Source: Lachnospiraceae bacterium UBA2864 (GTDB lineage Bacteria; Bacillota; Clostridia; Lachnospirales; Lachnospiraceae). Taken from it: a stretch of 8,566 bases of DNA. Positions 1-4,771 of the stretch are shown piece after piece. Each line of letters begins with the position of its first letter. The stretch's first letter is position 1. Location: the NCBI GenBank assembly GCA_002350525.1, contig DEFA01000021.1, positions 147,167-155,732 of the forward strand, written 5' to 3'. The position numbers and the translations under genes were made by a program. The notes under the pieces were generated by a model that searched no databases, was not told the origin of the DNA, and saw only the letters and a list, made by a program, of their open reading frames with translations.

Positions 1-45
1 CGCCTCCTAAGCGGAAGGTCGTGCGTTCGAATCGCATCGGGAACA
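1..45 (+). tRNA. tRNA-Arg(CCU), 3' portion
   Basis: This is the 3' half of a tRNA; the 5' half lies before the window. The anticodon loop is bases 4-10 (C-T-CCT-A-A), with anticodon CCT at 6-8, which reads the Arg codon AGG. The part of the anticodon stem in view pairs (1-3 with 11-13). The T arm is GTGCG / TTCGAAT / CGCAT (21-37), with the standard TTCGAAT loop. The 3' acceptor strand is CGGGAAC (38-44) and the discriminator is A45. CCA is not encoded (ACAT follows), so it must be added after transcription. The body closely matches Firmicute tRNA-Arg(CCU). Identity is secure; only the 5' end is missing. Confidence 0.93.
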
Positions 46-54
46 CATAATAAG

Positions 55-99
55 CGGATTTTCGTCGGCAATATCTGCCGGACGGATATCCGTTTTTTT
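55..99 (+). terminator. Rho-independent terminator after tRNA-Arg
   Basis: A hairpin is followed directly by seven T residues (93-99). The outer stem CGGAT (55-59) pairs with ATCCG (88-92). The inner stem CGTC (63-66) pairs with GACG (81-84), and GGCA (67-70) with TGCC (76-79), leaving one bulged G at 80 and loop ATATC. The position just after the tRNA and the U tract make this the natural end of the tRNA transcript, separating it from the larE unit. Confidence 0.85.
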
Positions 100-100
100 G

Positions 101-142
101 TGCCTGCTTATTGAAAATTTTGTAATGCCTGCTTATTGAAAA
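101..142 (+). repeat. 17-bp direct repeat, two copies, 25-bp period
   Basis: TGCCTGCTTATTGAAAA occurs at 101-117 and again, identically, at 126-142. The copies are separated by 8 bases (TTTTGTAA). The second copy supplies the -35 hexamer (TTGAAA) of the larE promoter. It may be a local 25-bp duplication that created or doubled a promoter element, or a pair of regulator sites; the sequence alone does not decide. Confidence 0.85.
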
Positions 143-164
143 CTAAGGTATGTCATGGTATACT
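136..164 (+). promoter_or_regulatory. Sigma-A-type promoter for larE unit
   Basis: The -35 is TTGAAA (136-141, 5/6), followed by a 17-bp spacer and the -10 TATACT (159-164, 5/6). A TG one base upstream of the -10 (156-157) gives an extended -10. Transcription should start near 169-172, leaving a leader of about 145 nt before the larE ATG. This is the best promoter match I see in the window and lies just past the tRNA terminator. Confidence 0.78.
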
Positions 165-168
165 ATTT

Positions 169-316
169 ACCTATCGAAATAGTAGGTGAAAGAGCAGGAA
201 ACACTGTATCTGTCCTCCGGGAACGGCCAGAAAATGCACGGAAAGAAGAGACATCCCGGGATCGACGGCATTTGTACCGTCAGTGGCGGGACTTATAATA
301 GCGGGAGAAATCGTAA
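169..316 (+). promoter_or_regulatory. Structured 5' leader of larE, unidentified
   Basis: This leader of about 145 nt contains several local hairpins. ACCTA (169-173) pairs with TAGGT (183-187). TCTG (209-212) pairs with CAGA (228-231), capped by CCG-GGAA-CGG (217-226), which closes a GNRA-type loop. GACGG (264-268) pairs with CCGTC (277-281), flanked by TCCCG (254-258) with CGGGA (287-291) across a symmetric 5/5 internal loop. The larE Shine-Dalgarno GCGGGAG (301-307) repeats the GCGGGA at 286-291, so TCCCG could pair with either one. I could not match it to a known riboswitch or T-box. Function is inference. Confidence 0.4.
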
Positions 317-320
317 ATGA
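234..320 (+). CDS. Possible 28-aa leader peptide upstream of larE
   Basis: A short open frame begins at ATG 234 and ends at TGA 318-320, overlapping the larE start codon as ATGA. The peptide is basic (K/R-rich at both ends) and reads MHGKKRHPGIDG in its first part. The overlap geometry is that of translational coupling, but the frame has no good Shine-Dalgarno (only GGGAACGG some 10 bases upstream), and the same bases form the hairpin at 254-291. I recognise no family. It may be chance. Confidence 0.2.
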   Translation: MHGKKRHPGIDGICTVSGGTYNSGRNRK

Positions 321-940
321 TCTTACAACAGAAGTCGGAGTCTGAAGAGCTTCATATAAAACTTGAAAAACTGAAACAGTACATAGCAGAACTTGGGTCC
401 CTCGCAGTAGGTTTCTCCGGAGGGGTTGATTCGTCCCTTCTTACCGCTGTGGCGCAAGAAGTACTGGGCGACCGATTGATAGCGGTTACGGGAGCAGATG
501 CTTCTGTTCCGGAGAGGGAAGTGGAAGAAGCGAAAAGATTCTGTAAGGAAAGGGGCATTCGTCATATCATTTGCAGAGTCGACCCGTTGAAGGAAGAAGG
601 CTATAGGCATAACAGCCCCGATCGCTGTTATTTCTGTAAGCACGGTATATTTACCGAAGTGAAGAAAATCGCGGAAGAAAAACTGCATATGATAGACCGG
701 GCCGAACAGTTTCTGATCGAGCTCGGATTCTTTGAAGAACGTGTCAGAATGCATGGAAATATAGCGCGTATCGAAGTTCCGCCCGCAGATATTTCAAGAC
801 TTGCTGCCGACGGAATAAGGGAGAAGATATACGATAAGTTAAGAGAAATCGGCTTCATGTATGTAACCCTTGATATGAAAGGCTACAGGCTGGGAAGCAT
901 GAATGAAACGTTGCAAAAAGGAGGTATGATATATGAGTAA
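317..940 (+). CDS. larE: LarE-type PP-loop sulfurtransferase, internally deleted
   Basis: LarE is a cytoplasmic ATP-dependent enzyme of the nickel-pincer cofactor pathway: it adenylates pyridinium-3,5-biscarboxylic acid mononucleotide and donates sulfur, in the classical type from its own cysteine. Seen here: the PP-loop SGGVDSS (residues 34-40), a GADAS segment (59-63), RCYFCK (103-108), and a typical C-terminus with MHGNIARIEVPP, YVTLDMKGYR and GSMNE. It has 207 residues against roughly 270 for the family. At residues 117-124 (KKIAEEKL) the sequence jumps from the end of the nucleotide-binding half straight into MIDRAEQFL. That omits the DGSN-DD-DYRPG stretch and the CLASRFPYG stretch holding the sacrificial cysteine of Lactobacillus LarE. 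The frame is intact, with Shine-Dalgarno GGGAG (303-307) and a strong promoter. No larB or larC is in view. The family assignment is firm; activity is doubtful. Confidence 0.88.
   Translation: MILQQKSESEELHIKLEKLKQYIAELGSLAVGFSGGVDSSLLTAVAQEVLGDRLIAVTGADASVPEREVEEAKRFCKERGIRHIICRVDPLKEEGYRHNSPDRCYFCKHGIFTEVKKIAEEKLHMIDRAEQFLIELGFFEERVRMHGNIARIEVPPADISRLAADGIREKIYDKLREIGFMYVTLDMKGYRLGSMNETLQKGGMIYE
918..925 (+). promoter_or_regulatory. Strong RBS inside larE for B3/4 gene
   Basis: AAGGAGGT lies 7 bases before ATG 933, inside the last codons of larE. It fixes the downstream start and indicates that the B3/4 gene can initiate efficiently on its own while remaining on the larE transcript. Confidence 0.8.
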
Positions 941-1637
941 CATAAACGAGATAAAATTTGCTGTAGAGAAGGCAGTTCTGGATATAGGAGTCAAGATAGT
1001 TTTTCCCGTAATCGAAGGAATGGATAATACGCTGGTATCCCCGGAATGGATGGCGAAAAGAAAGGAAATCATAGCTCGCCTCTTGGACGAGTATAAAGAT
1101 ATAGATTATCATGCCGATCCGATTCTGGAAGGCTTTCATATTCTGCATGACCGTGCCGGCGTAAAGCGCCGTAAAAACATTCCCGCGAGCGAAAATCTGA
1201 TCAGACTCATGAATAAACACGGAGATGTATTCTTTATCAATCAGGCTGTGGATATTTATAATATCATTTCCATGGAAAGCAAGCTTGCATTGGGGGCACA
1301 TGACATCGATCATGTAGACGGAAATGTGACTCTTCGTTTTACGGACGGAACAGAGCGTTTTGTTCCGATAGGACAGAGTGACCCGGTTCCGAATAACCCG
1401 AATGAATACAGTTATTGTGATGATGCCAATGAAGTACTCTGTCGTTTGGAAATTCGTCAGGTGGAAAAGACCAAGGTAGATGAGAATACGACAAATGTGT
1501 TCTATATCGTTCAGGGAAATGAGTCAACAGATGACGAACTGCTTCTTGCTACAGCCCAAAAAATAATTGATGAAACAGTTAAGTACTGTGGCGGCAAGGG
1601 AAGAATTGTCATTCCCGATATTCAGACAACGCCTTAA
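933..1637 (+). CDS. Solo B3/4 domain protein (PheRS-beta-like)
   Basis: This 234-residue soluble protein has the B3/B4 domain found in the beta subunit of phenylalanyl-tRNA synthetase, standing alone (COG3382-like). In PheRS-beta this fold takes part in editing mischarged tRNA; what most solo versions do is not established. Family-like stretches are IPASENLIRLM (83-93), FINQAVDIYNIISM (101-114), GAHDIDHVDG (121-130), LRFTDGTERFVPIG (134-147) and ANEVLCRLEIRQVEKT (165-180). There is no signal peptide or membrane segment. The start is set by AAGGAGGT at 918-925. It overlaps the end of larE by 8 bp (ATGAGTAA), so the two are one transcription unit. The length is normal for the family. The pairing with LarE is not one I recognise as standard. 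Confidence 0.82.
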   Translation: MSNINEIKFAVEKAVLDIGVKIVFPVIEGMDNTLVSPEWMAKRKEIIARLLDEYKDIDYHADPILEGFHILHDRAGVKRRKNIPASENLIRLMNKHGDVFFINQAVDIYNIISMESKLALGAHDIDHVDGNVTLRFTDGTERFVPIGQSDPVPNNPNEYSYCDDANEVLCRLEIRQVEKTKVDENTTNVFYIVQGNESTDDELLLATAQKIIDETVKYCGGKGRIVIPDIQTTP

Positions 1638-1703
1638 ACAGCCAGAAAAGCGAAAAATGTTGCCAAAGCACAGGATGAAAGCGCCGGATGAGCAAGAAAA
1701 TTC

Positions 1704-1901
1704 CTACTCCCCGGAGTTTCTGTTTAACTCCGCCGCTTCTTCTATAGATTCTTCATAGCCCTTAAGAGCTGCAAAGGGAGCAAATATCTTTGCTCTGTCT
1801 TCACGCTTCATGGAAGGATGCTTTGCCGAGAAGGCGTCATTTACATGCTTAGGCCGTTCAAGGTCTATTATATCTTTGTAAGCTCCGTTATAATCTTCCA
1901 T
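1704..1901 (-). CDS. Small YolD-like partner of Y-family polymerase
   Basis: This 65-residue acidic protein has a central block DRAKIFAPFAALKGYEE (about residues 35-51). That block is characteristic of small proteins encoded beside UvrX/DinB-type polymerases in Firmicutes, resembling the YolD-like group (as in YolD-UvrX and YqjX-YqjW of Bacillus). The biochemical role is not established; an accessory role in translesion synthesis is inferred from gene pairing. Its ATG overlaps the polymerase stop as TGATG (1899-1903), and AGGAGG (complement of 1914-1919) lies 12 bases upstream, so it is translationally coupled. Family membership is moderately sure; function unknown. Confidence 0.72.
   Translation of the reverse strand: MEDYNGAYKDIIDLERPKHVNDAFSAKHPSMKREDRAKIFAPFAALKGYEESIEEAAELNRNSGE
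1712..1732 (-). terminator. Weak hairpin at end of minus-strand unit
   Basis: CGGAGTT (1712-1718) pairs with AACTCCG (1726-1732) around a 7-base loop. On the minus strand it is followed, about 9 bases later, by AATTTTCTT. It overlaps the last codons of the small partner gene in the convergent zone with the larE/B3-4 unit. The absence of an immediate T run makes it only a candidate; no better terminator is visible for either converging unit in 1638-1703. Confidence 0.25.
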
Positions 1902-3274
1902 CAGCTCTTGTGACCTCCTATCTGTCCGTTTCTTGCTATAGTAGTTGCACCATCAAGCAGATTTGTTCCCTTAAGGATTGCATTTTTACCATACTTATCC
2001 TGTATGGTGAGCATGGCATTCTGAAGGCGTTTTTCCTGCTCCAGCTTTTCGGGATCCGTGAATATATCGAATTGTTCGAAGATCTCATCTTCTTTCCTGA
2101 GGTTGTTGGCTGAAAGAGTAACTCTCCTTACCGTCAGCTCCTCATCTATTATACGATCATATAATTCCATCAATGCATTTACTATAATCGCAGTGGAACT
2201 GGTATGTTTATTCAGATTAGCAGTTCCGTGGGAATGCATGGGAACCAGTCTGCCGTAATGATCTACCTGCAGCTCGCCCATATATTTACCGTTATCTACA
2301 TTTTCCCTATCATAATTTATATCCAGAGTGATATTGTCAGTGACCACATGCTTTCTTACCATATCGAGTACGAGAAGCTCGGTCATTTCACGTACTATTA
2401 TTTTTGCTTTATCCGTCGTATAAGGAGTTGAGAGAACCTGGCCGGAGGAAAGACTGTTGGTACTCGGCTTATAGTTCTTTATATCTTCCATCGTGGTCGG
2501 TTCTATGCCCCAGGCATGATCTATAAGTATCTCCGCATCTATACCGAATATCTGATAGAGACGTTCTTCGTCGGTCAGGCTGCGTCGTGCGATATCACCC
2601 ATAGTGTACATATGGTTGTTGGCAAGACGTCTTGCGGTACCGCCGCCTATCCGCCAGAAGTCGGTTATAGGCCTATGATCCCACAGAAGCTTTCTGTAAG
2701 TATATTCGTTAAGTTCCGCAATTCTTACTCCGTCGGCATCCGCTTCCATATGCTTTGCTGTTATATCCATGGCAATCTTAGCAAGATAGAGATTGGTTCC
2801 GATCCCCGCAGTGGCGGTTATTCCCGTACGGGAGAGTACATCCCGGATCATCTTTATGGTAAGTTCGTGAGCCGTCATCTTGTAAGTCGCAAGATATGAA
2901 GTAACATCAATAAAAACCTCGTCGATACTGTAAACATGAATATCTTCCGGGGCTATGTATTTAAGATATGTCTTATAAATGGTTGTGGAAAAATCGATGT
3001 ATTTGGCCATACGGGGAGGTGCAACGATGAAGTCGATATCTTCCCCGGTCTTTTCTTTTATCTCGGCAAGACGGGATTTGACTTCAAAGAGACGCGCCCT
3101 TCCGGGAATCCCGTATGCTTTTAGTGCCGGTGATACCGCAAGACAGATGGTCTTATCGGTTCTTGATTCATCGGCAACAACCAGTCTTGCCGTGAGAGGG
3201 TTAAGGCCCCTCTCAAAGCATTCGACTGAAGCATAAAAGGATTTCAGGTCTATGGCAACGTAAAGTCTATTCAT
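1901..3274 (-). CDS. Y-family DNA polymerase (UvrX/DinB-like)
   Basis: This 457-residue translesion polymerase copies damaged DNA templates with low fidelity. Catalytic carboxylates are visible: D9 in VAIDLKSFYASVE, with the steric-gate aromatic pair F13-Y14, and D118-E119 in YSIDEVFID. The palm continues in TATAGIGTNLYLAKIAMD (153-170). A helix-hairpin-helix thumb segment is FWRIGGGTARRLANN (206-220), and the little-finger domain follows. QFDIF (401-405) fits the QxxLF-type beta-clamp motif. The end, KYGKNAILKG...GATTIARNGQIGGHKS, is the usual tail of the Firmicute UvrX-like subgroup rather than of classical Pol IV. AGGAG (complement of 3280-3284) lies 5 bases before the ATG. No LexA-type GAAC-N4-GTTC box is seen upstream. 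It follows the protease gene by 47 bp and overlaps its small partner by 1 bp. Confidence 0.9.
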   Translation of the reverse strand: MNRLYVAIDLKSFYASVECFERGLNPLTARLVVADESRTDKTICLAVSPALKAYGIPGRARLFEVKSRLAEIKEKTGEDIDFIVAPPRMAKYIDFSTTIYKTYLKYIAPEDIHVYSIDEVFIDVTSYLATYKMTAHELTIKMIRDVLSRTGITATAGIGTNLYLAKIAMDITAKHMEADADGVRIAELNEYTYRKLLWDHRPITDFWRIGGGTARRLANNHMYTMGDIARRSLTDEERLYQIFGIDAEILIDHAWGIEPTTMEDIKNYKPSTNSLSSGQVLSTPYTTDKAKIIVREMTELLVLDMVRKHVVTDNITLDINYDRENVDNGKYMGELQVDHYGRLVPMHSHGTANLNKHTSSTAIIVNALMELYDRIIDEELTVRRVTLSANNLRKEDEIFEQFDIFTDPEKLEQEKRLQNAMLTIQDKYGKNAILKGTNLLDGATTIARNGQIGGHKS

Positions 3275-3286
3275 AAATACTCCTGA

Positions 3287-3305
3287 ATGTGGGTGTGCCT
3301 CACAT
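3287..3305 (-). other. Hairpin just upstream of polymerase RBS
   Basis: ATGTGGG (3287-3293) and CTCACAT (3299-3305) can pair around a 5-base loop; in the minus-strand RNA one A-C mismatch interrupts the stem. It fills most of the 47-bp gap between prsW and the polymerase and ends two bases before the AGGAG at 3280-3284. There is no U run, so it is not a terminator; it might affect polymerase translation or processing of the transcript. Confidence 0.3.
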
Positions 3306-3321
3306 CGGATAGGAAATGTAA

Positions 3322-4575
3322 TTATGCCTGTCCGTAGCTATGTATAGGAGATGCACACTTACCACAGAAGAATGAATTAAAATCACATATATTATGACAT
3401 GTCGGGCAGTAGATCATACGAGGAGCCTCGCGGCGAAGTATGGATGTTGATTCTTCTGCCTTAGGAATAACAGGCTGAGCATTTTGATTGTAAGAGTTCT
3501 GCATATTTGCTGCCTGATTGTAAGCAGGAGCCTGACCGTAAGTCTGCTGTGTCTGTGGTACCTGACTGTAAGCCTGCTGTGTCTGCGGTGCCTGGCTGTA
3601 AGCCTGCTGATTCTGTGGAGTCTGACCGTAAGCCGACTGATTCTGCGGAGCCTGAAAATGTCCGGCCGGAGCCTGTGCATAAGAAGGCTGTCCCTGCACC
3701 GGCTGAGCGTAAGGATTCTGACCTGCAGGAGCCTGATTGTAAGCAGGAGCCTGACCGTAAGGAGCCGGAGCACTACCCTGCATATATGTAGGATTATATA
3801 ATCCCTGCGGTCCGTAAGCCGGAACCGGATTAACCCAGTACTGCTGATAAATCGGCATGTTGTAGATAGCAGTATTTTTCTTTGATGCAGAAAGAATCTT
3901 TCTTATAGTAAAGATATCAGCAACGATTACAAAGGCGAAGAATACAACGATCATCATGATATTCTGAGTAAACAGACAGAAGTCGTAGAATCCGTGAAGA
4001 ACGGTTGCAATACCAAAGCCTTTCATTATATTTCTGGAAACTTCCTGTTTGTTTCCTATTACCTTATTATATTTCGCTTCGCCGTAATAATAGCCCATGA
4101 ATACGGAGAACATACCGTGAGCCGGAATAGCAAGAAGCGCTCTTCCTATAGCCATACCGAGACCGCCGCCTCTTGCACCGAAAATGTACAGGATGTTCTC
4201 GATGAGAGCAAATCCCATAGATGCATAAAAGCAATAAACAATTCCGTCAAACTTAAAGTTGAATGCGGGATGATTCCAGGTCGGAAAGAATGCGGCCATG
4301 AACTTAACAAACTCTTCAACAACAGCTACACCGAGGAATGCGATTATAAAATGATAAGCATAGGTCGGGGCTTTTTTAGGCACGCCGAAGATCGGATCGA
4401 TCATTGACTGAAGAACCTCTTCCAGAATGATCGCGGGTATGGCAGATACAATACCAAGAACAACGAGACCGATAAGAAGCTTGATAGGTTCTTTCTCATA
4501 AGAGTCTTTTGCATAGATAAAAAACAAAAGAAGAATTACCGGCAGAATAGCCAGTAGAAGTAAAAACAGCATCAT
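3322..4575 (-). CDS. prsW: PrsW-type intramembrane protease, repeat tail, zinc ribbon
   Basis: This 417-residue membrane protein of the PrsW/CPBP-related family of predicted metal-dependent intramembrane proteases includes PrsW of Bacillus, which starts degradation of anti-sigma factor RsiW. Residues 1-230 hold about eight hydrophobic segments. Conserved residues visible are EEFVK (87-91), FDGIVY plus GFALIEN (109-127), AHGMFS (152-157, H153) and LHGFYDF (193-199, H194), the likely metal ligands. Residues about 240-370 are low-complexity Q/A/Y/P/N-rich, including four 10-residue repeats. The C-terminus has a zinc ribbon with C390, C393, C404 and C407 (C-x2-C-x10-C-x2-C). The start MM is preceded by AAGGAAAGGG about 9 bases upstream. 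A cytoplasmic sensor or adaptor role for tail and ribbon is inference; the substrate is unknown. Confidence 0.85.
   Translation of the reverse strand: MMLFLLLLAILPVILLLFFIYAKDSYEKEPIKLLIGLVVLGIVSAIPAIILEEVLQSMIDPIFGVPKKAPTYAYHFIIAFLGVAVVEEFVKFMAAFFPTWNHPAFNFKFDGIVYCFYASMGFALIENILYIFGARGGGLGMAIGRALLAIPAHGMFSVFMGYYYGEAKYNKVIGNKQEVSRNIMKGFGIATVLHGFYDFCLFTQNIMMIVVFFAFVIVADIFTIRKILSASKKNTAIYNMPIYQQYWVNPVPAYGPQGLYNPTYMQGSAPAPYGQAPAYNQAPAGQNPYAQPVQGQPSYAQAPAGHFQAPQNQSAYGQTPQNQQAYSQAPQTQQAYSQVPQTQQTYGQAPAYNQAANMQNSYNQNAQPVIPKAEESTSILRREAPRMIYCPTCHNICDFNSFFCGKCASPIHSYGQA
3532..3651 (-). repeat. Four 30-bp in-frame tandem repeats in prsW
   Basis: Residues 309-348 of the protease are four 10-residue units of the type APQNQxAYGQ: APQNQSAYGQ, TPQNQQAYSQ, APQTQQAYSQ, VPQTQQTYGQ. 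At the DNA level the unit is 30 bp and imperfect. Looser copies (APAYNQ, YAQAPAG) flank it. The open frames on the opposite strand across this stretch are a by-product of the repeat. Confidence 0.85.
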
Positions 4576-4592
4576 AATAAATATCCCTTTCC

Positions 4593-4670
4593 TTCACTAA
4601 TACTCCTTTTTGGAGCTACTTTTAACACCTTATAGTTTATAGCAATATTAGTGAAAATTAAAGCAATATT
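4593..4670. repeat. Operator-like repeats in divergent spacer
   Basis: Two patterns lie between prsW and the GH3 gene. AGCAATATT is repeated directly at 4641-4649 and 4662-4670, a 21-bp period that puts both copies on one DNA face. TTCACTAATA (4593-4602) and TATTAGTGAA (4646-4655) form a 10-bp perfect inverted repeat with centres 53 bp apart, about five helical turns. They could be regulator sites for one or both divergent genes. The pattern is seen; the function is inference. Confidence 0.35.
4629..4657 (-). promoter_or_regulatory. Candidate promoter for prsW
   Basis: Read on the minus strand: TTTTCA (4657-4652, 4/6), a 17-bp spacer, then TATAAG (4634-4629, 5/6). It would start transcription near 4622, about 47 nt before the prsW ATG. 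The -35 overlaps one arm of the inverted repeat TATTAGTGAA (4646-4655). The region is very AT-rich, so chance matches are likely. Confidence 0.4.
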
Positions 4671-4771
4671 TGAATAGAAATGAAATAGAAAATTTGTTAG
4701 TATTGTTTATGTGACTATGGGAAAAAATGCAAATATGCGACAAATTGCACAGAAAGGGGATTACGAGTTCC

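Noticed and set aside
1..140. tRNA-Arg 3' end as an integration site for a mobile island carrying the larE unit
   Set aside because: No integrase is present, and no repeat of the tRNA 3' end is seen further into the window; the 17-bp repeat lies outside the tRNA.
271..299. Second larE promoter with TATAAT at 294-299
   Set aside because: There is no acceptable -35 at 16-18 bp (TTTGTA is weak and part of a hairpin), and the start would leave almost no room for the ribosome site.
255..300. Cobalamin-riboswitch-like string CCGCCACTG on the minus strand opposite the larE leader
   Set aside because: The rest of the cobalamin core (GGTG..AA..TCC upstream and a proper B12 box downstream) is missing, and the gene served lies on the other strand.
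180..310. T-box leader for the larE/B3-4 unit (GGTGAAAG and AGTGGCGGGAC resemble T-box pieces)
   Set aside because: There is no TGGNACCGCG antiterminator sequence and no recognisable specifier stem; the resemblance is short and scattered.
3275..3330. SOS (LexA) operator ahead of the Y-family polymerase
   Set aside because: No GAAC-N4-GTTC-type palindrome occurs here or in the spacer upstream of prsW.
3484..3801. Two plus-strand open frames of 94-105 codons opposite prsW
   Set aside because: They arise from the Q-rich repeat on the coding strand; they have repetitive, unrecognisable products and no ribosome site.
4603..4615. CTCC-TTTTT-GGAG hairpin in the prsW leader as terminator or attenuator
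   Set aside because: It has only four base pairs, with no following U run in the prsW transcript.
4727..4771. Longer GH3 start at ATG 4727
   Set aside because: The added 15 residues (MQICDKLHRKG...) do not look like the family and are not a signal peptide; the next ATG gives the usual N-terminus.
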